From Rhizorhabdus sp049889055 (GTDB lineage: Bacteria; Pseudomonadota; Alphaproteobacteria; Sphingomonadales; Sphingomonadaceae): DNA of 64,000 bases. The position numbers were made by a program, and so were the translations under genes. The notes under the pieces are model-generated. The model was not told the origin of the DNA and did not search any database. It worked only from the letters and a program-made list of their open reading frames with translations. Where the stretch lies: assembly GCF_049889055.1 (NCBI RefSeq), contig NZ_JBLTWO010000014.1:1-64000 (forward strand), written 5' to 3'. The number at the start of each line of letters is the position of its first letter. Positions within the stretch are counted from its first letter, which is position 1. Of the stretch, positions 51,701 to 60,577 are shown one piece after another.

Positions 51701-52286
51701 GGCGCGTCAGGCGGAACTGTTCAAGTCCGCGCTGGCGACGGTCGAACTCGCTTACCAGAATCTCGACTCGGTCGAACTGGGTGTCACCGACATCGACCAT
51801 TATGTCGATGCGCTGGGCGGGATCAGCCGCTCGATCACGCGCGCCAAGGGCAGCCCCGCTCCGATCTACATCGTCGACGCGACGCAAGGGCCGACCAAGG
51901 TCCGCACGCTCGCCGAGCAGGTCGATCTCGAGACGCGGACGCGGATGCTCAACCCGCTGTGGTACGAAGGGCAACTCAAGCACGGCTTCGAAGGCGTGCG
52001 GAACATCGAGAGCCACGTGACCAACACCATGGGCTGGTCGGCCACCACGGGACAGGTCGCGCCCTGGATCTACCAGCGCATCAGCGAAACCTATGTCCTC
52101 GATCCGGCAATGCGCGAGCGCCTCGCTGCGCTCAATCCGAAAGCCTCGGCCCGCGTGGCCAACCGCCTGATCGAGGCCAGCGAACGCCAGTTTTGGATGC
52201 CCGATCCGGAAACTCTCGCCGCGCTTCAGGCGGCCAGCGACGAACTCGAAGACCGCCTCGAAGGCGTCACCCCCGTGGCGGCATAA
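48741..52286 (+). CDS. bchH: Magnesium chelatase, H subunit
   Basis: An 1181-residue porphyrin-binding subunit of Mg chelatase, which works with BchI/BchD (not in the window). Segments include MVGLMSGAEVVKLTRLGDY, HFGTHGALEFMPGKQAGLS, PNIYLYAANNPSEGLIAKRR, and GTDNLKSEGVQIAQAMTLIG near 830. Length is usual. The ATG at 48741 (MPANSAPPRQTPLR) lies inside the bchB end. It starts the committed Bchl branch. Confidence 0.95.
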   Translation: MPANSAPPRQTPLRVVIVTLDNHLSGAAERAAARFAADGADITIGFHAAADWDRDPTRLTACLADIARGDIIIASMLFLDDHIRAVLPALAARRETCAAMVGLMSGAEVVKLTRLGDYRMDKPAKGPLALLKRLRGSSKSGGSSGAGQMKMLRRLPKMLRFIPGTAQDVRAYFLTLQYWLAGSDDNVVGMVRALAHRYAGHATRAESPRDYPDVGLYHPRLAERMTDRIEALPAAKARNGTVGLLMLRSYLLSRDTGHYDGVIAAMEARGLRVIPAFASGLDSRAAIERFFIADGRATVDAVVSLTGFSLVGGPAYNDAAAAEAMLAALDVPYVAAHPIEFQSLQQWGASRQGLLPIEATMMVAIPEIDGAILPSVFGGRADGSGAPCTGCGRGCTFPAAALTREMQSCPERAEALAGKVAKLAALRRSERAARKLAIVLFNFPPNAGATGTAAHLAVWESLHATLTRLAGEGYDVAVPADVDALRDAVLKGNAARYGADANVHARIQTDDHVRREPHLAAIEAQWGPAPGKQQSDGGTIHVLGAQFGSVFVGIQPAFGYEGDPMRLLFEGRFTPTHAFSAFYRWLREDFSADAVLHFGTHGALEFMPGKQAGLSGDCWPERLIGDLPNIYLYAANNPSEGLIAKRRSGATLLSYLTPALAQSGLYKGLTDLKALIERWRSSPSIEERAALEPMIAASAELLDLDASDIAVLSSRIYEIERELIPHGLHVLGQPIPEAQRAEMIAAGAELPEHNGELDALVHALDGGFVRPAPGGDVLRNPKVLPTGRNIHGFDPFRIPGAYAMAEGKRQADALLARHGADGALPETLAMVLWGTDNLKSEGVQIAQAMTLIGARPRFDGYGRLAGAELVPLAELGRPRIDVVVTLSGIFRDLLPLQTRMIAEAAWLAASADEPLTQNFVRKHSLAHADRHSCDLQTAALRVFSNAEGSYGANVNMLIDDGAWTDPDEIAEVFERQKGYAYGPDGKPARQAELFKSALATVELAYQNLDSVELGVTDIDHYVDALGGISRSITRAKGSPAPIYIVDATQGPTKVRTLAEQVDLETRTRMLNPLWYEGQLKHGFEGVRNIESHVTNTMGWSATTGQVAPWIYQRISETYVLDPAMRERLAALNPKASARVANRLIEASERQFWMPDPETLAALQAASDELEDRLEGVTPVAA

Positions 52287-52294
52287 GGAAATTG

Positions 52295-53188
52295 ATGATG
52301 GCCCTGTTCGATCCCCCTGCGAAGAAACTGGATGGCGAAGGCTCGCTCCAGGTCGCGCTCGACCCCAATGACCGGATCGGCACCGCCAAGGTGTTCGCCG
52401 TCTATGGCAAGGGTGGGATCGGCAAGTCGACCACCTCGTCGAACTTGTCTGCCGCGTTCTCGCTGCTCGGCAAGCGTGTGCTCCAGATCGGCTGCGATCC
52501 CAAGCATGACAGCACCTTCACGCTGACCAAGAAGCTGATGCCGACCGTCATCGACGTGCTCGAGACCGTCGAATTCCACAGCGAGGAGTTGCGCCCCGAG
52601 GATTATATGTTCGAAGGCTATAACGGCGTCATGTGCGTCGAGGCTGGCGGACCGCCTGCAGGCACGGGCTGCGGCGGCTATGTCGTCGGCCAGACGGTGA
52701 AGCTGCTCAAGCAGCACCACCTGCTAGAGGACACCGACGTCGTCCTGTTCGACGTTCTGGGCGACGTGGTGTGTGGGGGCTTCGCCGCCCCGCTCCAGCA
52801 TGCCGAGCGCGCCGTGGTCGTGGCGTCGAACGATTTCGACAGCATTTTCGCGATGAATCGCATCGTCGCCGCCATCAAAGCCAAGTCGAAAAACTATGAC
52901 GTGCGCATGGCGGGCGTCATCGCCAACCGCTCTGCCGCGACCGACGAGATCGACCGTTTCAACGACGCCACCGGTCTGAAGCGCCTCGCGCATTTCCCCG
53001 ATCTCGACGCCATCCGGCGCTCGCGTCTCAAGAAATGCACCCTGTTCGAGATGGAGCAGACGCCCGAGGTCGCGGCGGCCTGCGATGAATATAAGCGGCT
53101 GGCAGCGATGCTGTGGGCCGGTGTCGACCCGCTCGATGCCGAGCCGATGAAGGATCGCGACATCTTCGAATTCCTGGGGTTCGAGTGA
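52295..53188 (+). CDS. bchL: Dark protochlorophyllide reductase iron protein
   Basis: A 297-residue NifH-like ATPase. The P-loop is YGKGGIGKSTTSSNLS; the two Cys that bridge the dimer cluster are in PAGTGCGGYVVG and GDVVCGGFAAPL. It delivers electrons to BchN-BchB. AAGGAA precedes two in-frame ATGs at 52295 and 52298; the second has better spacing. The stop TGA shares a base with the bchM ATG. Confidence 0.95.
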   Translation: MMALFDPPAKKLDGEGSLQVALDPNDRIGTAKVFAVYGKGGIGKSTTSSNLSAAFSLLGKRVLQIGCDPKHDSTFTLTKKLMPTVIDVLETVEFHSEELRPEDYMFEGYNGVMCVEAGGPPAGTGCGGYVVGQTVKLLKQHHLLEDTDVVLFDVLGDVVCGGFAAPLQHAERAVVVASNDFDSIFAMNRIVAAIKAKSKNYDVRMAGVIANRSAATDEIDRFNDATGLKRLAHFPDLDAIRRSRLKKCTLFEMEQTPEVAAACDEYKRLAAMLWAGVDPLDAEPMKDRDIFEFLGFE

Positions 53189-53886
53189 TGGCCAGCGCTG
53201 CGCCCTCCTCCTCCTATTCGGATCGCCGCACGTCGCTCGAAACCTATTTCGATCGCACCGCGTCGAAGACCTGGGAGCAACTGACATCGGACGCACCGGT
53301 CAGCGGCATCCGCGCTACCGTTCGTGCAGGCCGCAACCGGATGCGCGACACCCTGCTGTCGTGGCTGCCGGCCGACATGAAAGGGCTCCGGCTGCTTGAC
53401 GCGGGCTGCGGCACCGGCGCGCTGGCGGTCGAAGCCGCACGGCGCGGGGCATCGGTGGTGGCGATCGACGTGGCGCGCAGCCTGGTCGAGGTCGCCCATC
53501 ATCGTACGCCGCAGGGCCTGAAGATCGACTGGCGGGTCGGCGATCTGCTCGATCCCGCGCTTGGCCGCTTCGACCATATCGTGGCGATGGACTCGCTGAT
53601 CCATTACCGCGCGTTCGATATCGTCGACGTGCTGTCGGGTCTGGCGGAGCGCACCGACGGATCGCTGCTGTTCACCTTCGCGCCGTCGACGCGGCCGCTC
53701 GTCGTCATGCACGCGATCGGCAAGCTGTTCCCGCGCGGCGACCGCGCGCCGGCGATCGAGCCGGTGCGCGAGCGGCTGCTGCACACGTTGATCGGCGGCG
53801 CGATGCCGTCTGCCCGGATCGGCCGCAGCGAGCGCATAGGCAGCGGCTTCTACACCAGCCATGCGCTGGAGGTGCTGCCGGGATGA
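53188..53886 (+). CDS. bchM: Mg-protoporphyrin IX methyltransferase
   Basis: A 232-residue AdoMet methyltransferase acting on the product of Mg chelatase. Motif I is LLDAGCGTGALAVEAARRGA; VVAIDVARSLVE and FDHIVAMDSLIHYR follow. It is part of the superoperon (TGATG joint with bchL, ATGA joint with lhaA). Confidence 0.93.
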   Translation: MASAAPSSSYSDRRTSLETYFDRTASKTWEQLTSDAPVSGIRATVRAGRNRMRDTLLSWLPADMKGLRLLDAGCGTGALAVEAARRGASVVAIDVARSLVEVAHHRTPQGLKIDWRVGDLLDPALGRFDHIVAMDSLIHYRAFDIVDVLSGLAERTDGSLLFTFAPSTRPLVVMHAIGKLFPRGDRAPAIEPVRERLLHTLIGGAMPSARIGRSERIGSGFYTSHALEVLPG

Positions 53887-55316
53887 GCCGCGTGGCCGCC
53901 TTGCGGAACGGTGCGTTCTGGAACCGCGTGGGTACGCGGTTCCTGCCCTTTGCCGATGCCGCGACGGCCGACCTCCCGCTCGGCCGCCTGCTGCGGCTGT
54001 CGCTGTTCCAGATGTCGGTCGGCATGGCCGCGGTACTGCTGACCGGTACGCTCAACCGGGTGATGATCGTCGAGCTCGGCATGTCGGCGTCGATCGTCGC
54101 TGCCATGGTTTCTCTGCCGTTGCTGTTCGCACCACTGCGCGCGCTGATCGGCTTCCGCTCCGACACGCACCGTTCGGTGCTCGGCTGGAAGCGGGTACCC
54201 TATATCTGGTTCGGGACGCTTCTGCAGTTCGGCGGGCTGGCGTTGCTGCCATTCGGGCTGCTGGTGATGACCGGCGGCGGAACGGGGCCCGCGATCGTCG
54301 GGCAGATCGGTGCCGCCCTGGCCTTCCTGCTGGTGGGCGCGGGGATGCATACGACGCAGACTGCAGGCCTTGCACTTGCGACCGACCTCGCCACCGAAGA
54401 TAGCCGGCCGCGCGTGGTCGCTTTGCTCTATGTCATGCTGCTCGTCGGCACATTGGTCAGCGCGCTCGTCATCGGCCGTCTGCTGGCGGACTTCACACCG
54501 ACCAAGCTGGTCCAGATCGTCCAGGGTGCGGCGATGCTGACGATGGTGCTCAACGTCGTCGCGCTGTGGAAGCAGGAAGCCCGCATGCCGCGCTCGACCG
54601 TGCCGGCGGTGCCGCGCCCTGCCTTTGGTGCGGTCTGGGCCCCGTTCATCGCCAGTGCGCGGACGCGGCGACTGCTGGTCGCCGTCGGGCTGGGCGCTGC
54701 GGCATTCAGCATGCAGGACGTGCTGCTCGAGCCTTATGGCGGGCAGATCCTGGGCCTCTCGGTCGGGGCGACGACGTCGCTCACCGCGCTCTGGGCGGTC
54801 GGCATGCTCGCCGGTTTCACTTATGCCGCCCGCGCGCTCTCCGCCGGAGCCGACCCGCACCGGCTGGCCGGGTTCGGCAGCGTGGCAGGCATCGGCGCCT
54901 TCCTTTGCGTCATCTTCGCAGGACCGCTCCACTTGCCGGTGCTTCTGGGTATCGGCGCGACCTTCATCGGGGTCGGCGCTGGGCTGTTCTCTGTCGGCAC
55001 GCTGACGGCGGCGATGGCGCTGAGCGATGCGGAGCGGACCGGCCTGGCGCTGGGCGCCTGGGGCGCGGTGCAGGCGACGGCCGCAGGCCTCGCCATCGCG
55101 ATCGGCGCGATCGTCCGCGACGCGGTGTCGTCTGCGGCGGTCGAAAACCGCTTCGGCGCGACGCTGGCCGCGCCGACGACAGGCTATGCACTGGTCTACG
55201 CCATCGAGATCCTGCTTCTCGTCGCGGCACTGGTCGCACTCGGACCGCTCGTCCGCAATTATCGATCCACCCCGTCCTCAACCCGCGGCTTCGGCCTCAG
55301 CGAATTTCCGATCTGA
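53883..55316 (+). CDS. lhaA: Light-harvesting 1 assembly protein, PucC family
   Basis: A 477-residue twelve-helix BCD-family protein needed in Rhodobacter for LH1 assembly. It shows LNRVMIVELGMSASIVAAMV near the N terminus and the signature SMQDVLLEPYGGQILGLSVG. It is the second member of the family in the window; this one sits at the conserved lhaA position between bchM and puhA. Confidence 0.92.
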   Translation: MSRVAALRNGAFWNRVGTRFLPFADAATADLPLGRLLRLSLFQMSVGMAAVLLTGTLNRVMIVELGMSASIVAAMVSLPLLFAPLRALIGFRSDTHRSVLGWKRVPYIWFGTLLQFGGLALLPFGLLVMTGGGTGPAIVGQIGAALAFLLVGAGMHTTQTAGLALATDLATEDSRPRVVALLYVMLLVGTLVSALVIGRLLADFTPTKLVQIVQGAAMLTMVLNVVALWKQEARMPRSTVPAVPRPAFGAVWAPFIASARTRRLLVAVGLGAAAFSMQDVLLEPYGGQILGLSVGATTSLTALWAVGMLAGFTYAARALSAGADPHRLAGFGSVAGIGAFLCVIFAGPLHLPVLLGIGATFIGVGAGLFSVGTLTAAMALSDAERTGLALGAWGAVQATAAGLAIAIGAIVRDAVSSAAVENRFGATLAAPTTGYALVYAIEILLLVAALVALGPLVRNYRSTPSSTRGFGLSEFPI

Positions 55317-55327
55317 AAGGTCCTGCC

Positions 55328-56086
55328 ATGAACCTGGAACTCACGCCCGGCATCGATGTAGCCCTATTGGTCTTCTGGTCGTTCGTCCTCTTCTTCGTCT
55401 GCCTGGTCTTCTACCTGCGCCGCGAAGACCGGCGCGAAGGCTATCCGCTCGAGGATGAGTTCACCGGTCGGGTCGAAACGCCCGGCGGCCCGCTCAGCAC
55501 CGCCTCGACCAAGGCGTTCCGCCTGCCCTTCGGCCACGGCTTCGTCACGGCGCCGACCAAGGGCCGCGAGCCGGTGGACATCGCCGCGCGTCGCACCGAC
55601 CGCTTCGCCGGCGCGCCATACGAGCCCACCGGCAATCCGCTCGCCGACGGCATCGGCCCGGCCGCCTGGGCCGAGCGCGCCAAGCACCCCGATCTCGACA
55701 TGGAGGGCCATCCGCGCATCCTGCCGCTCAGCAAGGCCAATGGCTTCAGCATCGCGCGCGAGGATTCGGACCTGAGTGGCTGGCCGGTGATCGGTGCCGA
55801 CGGCGCGGTCGCAGGCCATGTCACCGACCTGTGGATCGACACCGCCGATCGTCTGGTCCGCTATATCCAGCTGGAAGACGGCATCCTGGCGCCGATGATG
55901 ATGGCGAAGGTCAACCGCCGGCAGCGCTGTGTCGTGATCGACGCGATCAACGCTGCGCAGTTCGCGGGCGTGCCCCGCCTCTCCGCCGCCGACCAGATCA
56001 CCCTCTACGAGGAGGAGCGCGTCGCCTCCTATTATGGCGGTGGCTATCTCTACGCCAATGCCGGCCGTCAGGAGCCGATCATATGA
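55328..56086 (+). CDS. puhA: Photosynthetic reaction centre H subunit
   Basis: A 252-residue subunit with one N-terminal membrane helix (VALLVFWSFVLFFVCLVFYL) followed by RREDRREGYPLEDE and a PRC-barrel domain (WPVIGADGAVAGHVTDLWID, then YIQLEDG). It caps the RC core and guides protons to QB. AAAGG precedes the ATG. It overlaps puhB as ATGA. Confidence 0.95.
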   Translation: MNLELTPGIDVALLVFWSFVLFFVCLVFYLRREDRREGYPLEDEFTGRVETPGGPLSTASTKAFRLPFGHGFVTAPTKGREPVDIAARRTDRFAGAPYEPTGNPLADGIGPAAWAERAKHPDLDMEGHPRILPLSKANGFSIAREDSDLSGWPVIGADGAVAGHVTDLWIDTADRLVRYIQLEDGILAPMMMAKVNRRQRCVVIDAINAAQFAGVPRLSAADQITLYEEERVASYYGGGYLYANAGRQEPII

Positions 56087-56700
56087 CCGAGCATGAGATC
56101 GAGCCGATCCCCGGCCTGCCGGGACAGCTGCCGCCGGGCGAGCGGATATTGTGGCAAGGTTCGCCCGAGTGGCGCGTTCTGGCTCGATCTGCTTTTCACA
56201 CGCGGGGGATCGCTGGCTATTTCGGCCTGCTCATCGCCGTCTCGCTGGCTTTCGGAAGCATCACCGGTGTCGTGATGACAGCCGCTCTCGGCAGCGTTGC
56301 GCTGGGCCTGCTCCATCTGCTCGCCCGCGCTTCGGCACGGACGACGCTGTACACGCTCACCAACCGGCGCATCGTGTTCCGCATCGGCGTCGCAGTACCC
56401 AAGTGCATCAACCTGCCGCTCAGCCAGATCGCCTCGGTCGACCTCGCCTGCCGCCCTGACGGCACCGGCGATCTGCCGCTGACCCTGCTGGGCAGCCCGC
56501 GCATGGGCTATCTCGCCTTCTGGCCGCATGTCCGCCCCTGGACGGTCGGCACGCCCCGGCCGATGCTGCGCGCGATACCCGATGCGGCGAATGTCGCGGC
56601 GCTGGTCGCGCGGGCCTGCCTCGCGGCCAATCCCGGCGGGCAGATTGCGGCCGTCGAGGTTCAGACGCAGCCGATGCCGGCCATGGCGCAGGTCGCATGA
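56083..56700 (+). CDS. puhB: Photosynthetic complex assembly protein PuhB
   Basis: A 205-residue membrane protein with a bacterial PH-like domain (ERILWQGSPEWRVLARSAFH, two helices, then LYTLTNRRIVFRIGVAVPKC). PuhB helps RC assembly in Rhodobacter. ATGA overlaps on both sides. Confidence 0.92.
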   Translation: MTEHEIEPIPGLPGQLPPGERILWQGSPEWRVLARSAFHTRGIAGYFGLLIAVSLAFGSITGVVMTAALGSVALGLLHLLARASARTTLYTLTNRRIVFRIGVAVPKCINLPLSQIASVDLACRPDGTGDLPLTLLGSPRMGYLAFWPHVRPWTVGTPRPMLRAIPDAANVAALVARACLAANPGGQIAAVEVQTQPMPAMAQVA

Positions 56701-57164
56701 GCACCGCACATGATCACGCCAATATGCTGCCGCGCGGCACGCTGGTCATCGCGGGCGCCATGGTGGCGTTCGCGCTGACGGCAACGACCCTGGTGCGGAT
56801 CACCGGCATGCCGCCGGCCGCCTCGCCGGTCGCCGAGCGCGCAGAGCAGAAGGTCGCGCCGCTCGCCGAGCGTGTGTTGCGATTCAGCGACCGCGCCGAC
56901 GGCGCTGTGGTGATCGACGACGTCCGCACAGGACGGACCGCTTCGGTGATCGCCCCCGGCGAACAGACCGGCTTCACCCGCGGCGTGATGCGCGGGCTGG
57001 CCCGCGACCGCCATATGCGCGGCATCGGCGCGGAGCCCCCGTTCCGCCTGACCGCCTGGGCGAACGGGCAGTTGTCGCTGACCGACACCGCCACCGGGCG
57101 CACGATCGAACTTTCGAGCTTCGGCGCGACCAATCGCGCAACCTTCGCGGCGCTGCTCAAATGA
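56697..57164 (+). CDS. puhC: Photosynthetic complex assembly protein PuhC
   Basis: A 155-residue protein with one N-terminal membrane helix (LVIAGAMVAFALTATTLVRI) and a periplasmic domain (LRFSDRADGAVVIDDVRTGR, then GFTRGVMRGLARDR and LTDTATGRTIELSSFG). In Rhodobacter PuhC supports LH1/RC organisation. Coupled on both sides by ATGA. Confidence 0.9.
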   Translation: MSTAHDHANMLPRGTLVIAGAMVAFALTATTLVRITGMPPAASPVAERAEQKVAPLAERVLRFSDRADGAVVIDDVRTGRTASVIAPGEQTGFTRGVMRGLARDRHMRGIGAEPPFRLTAWANGQLSLTDTATGRTIELSSFGATNRATFAALLK

Positions 57165-57445
57165 GCCGCCGGTTCGACATCGGCTGCACCGTCGAGGTGG
57201 CGCACAGCTTCGAGCATCTCCATGCCCATGTGACGCTCGACAGCGATGTCCAACTCGATGCGGGCGACCGCGTGATCGTCCATGGCGCGCGCATCATCGT
57301 CCCCTTCGGCGGATCGCTGACCGAGCGGCGCACCGCGACGGTAACGCGCGCGCGGCCTTGGGAGCGGGCCTTGACCCGCATCAAGGCGCGGCTGGCGCTG
57401 ACCGAATTATATGAAATTGGCTTCTCGCCGGGAGATCATCGATGA
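57161..57445 (+). CDS. Unknown protein between puhC and acsF
   Basis: A 94-residue soluble protein (MSRRFDIGCTVEVAHSFEHL) with alternating strands (AHVTLDSDVQLDAGDRVIVH, then RIIVPFGGSLTERRTATVTR) and an ELYEIGFSPGDH tail. It is coupled to both neighbours by ATGA, so it is a fixed member of the superoperon. Small genes at this place occur in other clusters without a defined role; puhD-like or acsF-accessory functions are guesses. Confidence 0.75.
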   Translation: MSRRFDIGCTVEVAHSFEHLHAHVTLDSDVQLDAGDRVIVHGARIIVPFGGSLTERRTATVTRARPWERALTRIKARLALTELYEIGFSPGDHR

Positions 57446-58551
57446 GCACCATGGCCCTCAAATCGGCAGCGCCTGTCGTCCCGGCGCCGCAGCACGATCT
57501 GCCGATGCCGAGCGTGGAGGAACTGAAGCGCGAGGTGTCGAACGAGACGGTGCTCAGCCCGCGCTTCTACACCACCGACTTCAAGGCGCTCGACGCGATC
57601 GACGTCTCGCGCGTGCGCGCCGAGTGGGACGGGCTCATGGCCGAGATGGAATCGGATCCCAACAAGACCCATTTCAAGAAGGATTCATCCTTCGACGGCG
57701 TGATCGAGCGGATGCCGCCGGAATTGCGCCGCGACTTCATCGACTTCCTGATTTCGTCGATGACCTCCGAATTTTCGGGCTGTCTGCTCTACGCCGAGAT
57801 CGCGAAGCGCACGAAGAACCCCGACATGAAGCGGCTGATGAAGTTCCTCGCGCGCGACGAAAGCCGGCATGCGGGCTTCATCAACGACAGCCTGAAGGAC
57901 GCCGGGATCGGGATCGACCTGTCCTTCCTGAGCAAGGCCAAGAAATACACCTATTTCCAGCCCAAGTTCATCATCTACGCGACCTATCTGTCCGAGAAGA
58001 TCGGCTATGCGCGCTACATCCGGATTTTCCGCCACCTCGAAAAGCATCCGGAGCAGCGCTTTCACCCGATCTTCGAATGGTTCGAGAGCTGGTGCAACGA
58101 CGAGTTCCGCCATGGCGAGGCGCTGGCGCTGCTGATCCGCGCCGACCCGAAGATGACCCAGGGCATCAACCGCCTGTGGATCCGCTTCTTCATCCTGTCG
58201 GTCTATGCGACGATGTATGTGCGCGATCACACCCGTCCGGCGCTGTACGAGGCGTTCGGGATGGATATCACCGACTATGACTATAGCGTGTTCCGCCTGA
58301 CGACCGAGATCAGCCGCCAGGCCTTCCCGATCACGATCGACACCGACACGCCGCAGTTCCGCGCCCGCATGGAGGATCTGCTGCGCATCTCGCGGCATAT
58401 GGACACGCTGCGCGGCAAGCCCGGTATCCTCAACAAGGCGCGCCGGCTCGGCACCATGGCCTCGGCGGGCCTGACCTTCGTGCGGCTCTTCTTCCAGCGC
58501 GCCGAGCCCAATGCACTTCCCGCACGCGTGCGGATGGTCCCGGCCTGGTGA
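57442..58551 (+). CDS. acsF: Oxygen-dependent Mg-protoporphyrin monomethylester cyclase
   Basis: A 369-residue diiron enzyme that builds ring E using O2. The metal sites are FSGCLLYAEI, FLARDESRHAGFIND and NDEFRHGEALALL. It is the aerobic alternative to BchE and marks an aerobic phototroph. The stop overlaps the puhE GTG (GTGA). Confidence 0.95.
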   Translation: MSTMALKSAAPVVPAPQHDLPMPSVEELKREVSNETVLSPRFYTTDFKALDAIDVSRVRAEWDGLMAEMESDPNKTHFKKDSSFDGVIERMPPELRRDFIDFLISSMTSEFSGCLLYAEIAKRTKNPDMKRLMKFLARDESRHAGFINDSLKDAGIGIDLSFLSKAKKYTYFQPKFIIYATYLSEKIGYARYIRIFRHLEKHPEQRFHPIFEWFESWCNDEFRHGEALALLIRADPKMTQGINRLWIRFFILSVYATMYVRDHTRPALYEAFGMDITDYDYSVFRLTTEISRQAFPITIDTDTPQFRARMEDLLRISRHMDTLRGKPGILNKARRLGTMASAGLTFVRLFFQRAEPNALPARVRMVPAW

Positions 58552-59318
58552 CACTGCCGCCGCTCCTCTTCGCGCTGCTGATGTGGTTCATCGGCACCGC
58601 CACGGTCGTCTGGCTCGACAGCCGCCCGCGCGACACCTTCCGCACCAGCCTGTCGCTGGCGGGGGTGGTGGCGATCGCGGCGATGGGCCTGGTGTGGACA
58701 TATGCGGGCAGCACGACCGTGGACGGCGCCTATGTCGGCTTCGGCGCGGCGATCGCCATCTGGGGCTGGCATGAGATGAGCTTCCTGATGGGCGAGGTGG
58801 CCGGTCCCAACCGCGCATCCTGCCCGCCCGGACTGTCCGGCTGGGCGCGCTTCAAGGCTGCGACGGCGACCGTCATCCACCATGAACTGGCTATCGCCGC
58901 GACGGCGCTGGCGCTGTTCGCGCTGACCTGGGGGCAGCCCAATCAGGCCGCACCGCTGACCTTCGCGCTGCTGTTCGTTCTCCGGCTGTCGGCCAAGTTC
59001 AATCTCTATTTCGGCGTGCCGAACCTGAGCGACGAGGTGTTTCCGGAGCACCTCGCCTACCTCAAGACCTATTTTCGCAAGCGTCGCATGAACGCGCTGT
59101 TCCCATTCTCGATCATGGGCAGCATCGGCCTGGCCGTCTGGGCCTGGACCGTCGCCGAAGGGTCGGCCGACGGCGCGGCGGCAAGCGCGACCCTGCTCGC
59201 GGGCCTCGCGGCTCTCGGGGTGGTCGAACATCTGTTTCTGGTGCTGCCGATGCGCGACGCCAAATTGTTCAGCTGGGCTAAGCCCGCCAAAATCGATTTT
59301 CTGGGGAGAGGGCAATGA
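58548..59318 (+). CDS. puhE: Photosynthetic complex assembly membrane protein PuhE
   Basis: A 256-residue protein with seven membrane helices, beginning at a GTG (MTLPPLLFALLMWFIGTATV). Family segments are GAAIAIWGWHEMSFLMGEV, ATVIHHELAIAATALALFAL and SAKFNLYFGVPNLSDEVFPE. It stands at the conserved puhE position before hemA. Overlaps hemA as ATGA. Confidence 0.9.
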   Translation: MTLPPLLFALLMWFIGTATVVWLDSRPRDTFRTSLSLAGVVAIAAMGLVWTYAGSTTVDGAYVGFGAAIAIWGWHEMSFLMGEVAGPNRASCPPGLSGWARFKAATATVIHHELAIAATALALFALTWGQPNQAAPLTFALLFVLRLSAKFNLYFGVPNLSDEVFPEHLAYLKTYFRKRRMNALFPFSIMGSIGLAVWAWTVAEGSADGAAASATLLAGLAALGVVEHLFLVLPMRDAKLFSWAKPAKIDFLGRGQ

Positions 59319-60538
59319 ACTACGACAACCTGTTCGCCGAACAGCTCGACACTCTGCGCGAGGCCGGAAATTACCGCATCTTCGCCGAGATCGAGCGTCA
59401 GGCCGGCAACTTTCCCCGCGCCAGCCGCTGGACCGAGGACGGCCAGGTCGAGGACGTCACCGTCTGGTGCTCGAACGACTATCTCGGCATGGGCCAGCAT
59501 CCGAAGGTGCTCACCGCGATGCACGAGACGCTCGATCGCTGCGGCGCCGGCGCCGGCGGCACGCGCAACATCTCCGGCACCAACCACCAGCATGTGCTGC
59601 TCGAGAGCGAGCTCGCCGATCTGCACGGCAAGGAAGCCGCGCTGATCTTCACCTCCGGCTATGTGTCCAACTGGGCGGCCCTCTCCACCCTCGCCTCGCG
59701 CCTCCCCAATTGCGTGGTGCTGTCGGACGCGCTCAACCATGCCAGCATGATCGAAGGCATCCGCCACAGCCGAGCCGAATGCCTCCGCTTCCGCCACAAT
59801 GACGTCGCGCATCTCGACGAGCTCCTCTCCCAGGTCGAACCGGGCCGCGCCAAGCTGGTCGCGTTCGAGAGCGTCTATTCGATGGACGGCGACATCGCCC
59901 CGATCCGCGAGATCATCGAAGTCTGCGAGAAGCACGGCGCGCTCAGCTATATCGACGAAGTCCATGGCGTCGGCCTCTATGGCCCGCGCGGCGGCGGCGT
60001 CGCCGAGCGCGAAGGGCTGATGGACCGGATCGACGTGATCGAAGGCACGCTCGGCAAGGCTTTCGGAGTGATGGGCGGCTATATTACCGCGTCCAAGAAT
60101 CTCTGCGATTTCGTCCGCAGCTTTGCGAGCGGCTTCATCTTCTCGACCTCGCTGCCGCCCGCCGTCGCCGCCGGTGCGGCCGCCTCGATCCGGCACCTCA
60201 AGGAGAGCCAGGTCGAGCGAGTGCGGCACCAGAACCGGGTGAAGATGGTGCGCGAGCGCCTCGACGCGCTCGGCATCCCGCATCTGCCCAATCCCAGCCA
60301 CATCATCCCGGTGATGGTCGGCGACGCGCACCACGCCAAGATGATCAGCGACTGGCTGATGGACAAGCACGGCATCTATGTGCAGCCGATCAACTATCCG
60401 ACCGTGCCCAAAGGCACCGAGCGGCTGCGCATCACCCCGTCGCCGGTCCACACCGACGGCGACGTCGACCGGCTGGTGACGGCACTCAGCGAAATCTGGT
60501 CGCAATGCGCCCTGGCGCGCCGGGAAATGGCGGCCTGA
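59315..60538 (+). CDS. hemA: 5-aminolevulinate synthase
   Basis: A 407-residue PLP enzyme that condenses glycine and succinyl-CoA, the first step of tetrapyrrole synthesis in alphaproteobacteria. CSNDYLGMGQHPKVLTAMHE, GAGAGGTRNISGTNHQHV and the PLP Lys in EGTLGKAFGVMGGYI are intact. As last gene of the superoperon it ties precursor supply to Bchl synthesis. A second copy may exist outside the window. Confidence 0.95.
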   Translation: MNYDNLFAEQLDTLREAGNYRIFAEIERQAGNFPRASRWTEDGQVEDVTVWCSNDYLGMGQHPKVLTAMHETLDRCGAGAGGTRNISGTNHQHVLLESELADLHGKEAALIFTSGYVSNWAALSTLASRLPNCVVLSDALNHASMIEGIRHSRAECLRFRHNDVAHLDELLSQVEPGRAKLVAFESVYSMDGDIAPIREIIEVCEKHGALSYIDEVHGVGLYGPRGGGVAEREGLMDRIDVIEGTLGKAFGVMGGYITASKNLCDFVRSFASGFIFSTSLPPAVAAGAAASIRHLKESQVERVRHQNRVKMVRERLDALGIPHLPNPSHIIPVMVGDAHHAKMISDWLMDKHGIYVQPINYPTVPKGTERLRITPSPVHTDGDVDRLVTALSEIWSQCALARREMAA

Positions 60539-60543
60539 CGAAG

Positions 60544-60576
60544 AGCGCGCCGCTGGCGGGAGCCGGCGGCGGCGCT
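60544..60576 (+). terminator. Hairpin ending the bchF-hemA superoperon
   Basis: AGCGCGCCGC pairs with GCGGCGGCGCT with one bulge, 6 nt after the hemA stop and just before the stop of a convergent gene. No T-run follows. Confidence 0.5.
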
Positions 60577-60577
60577 G

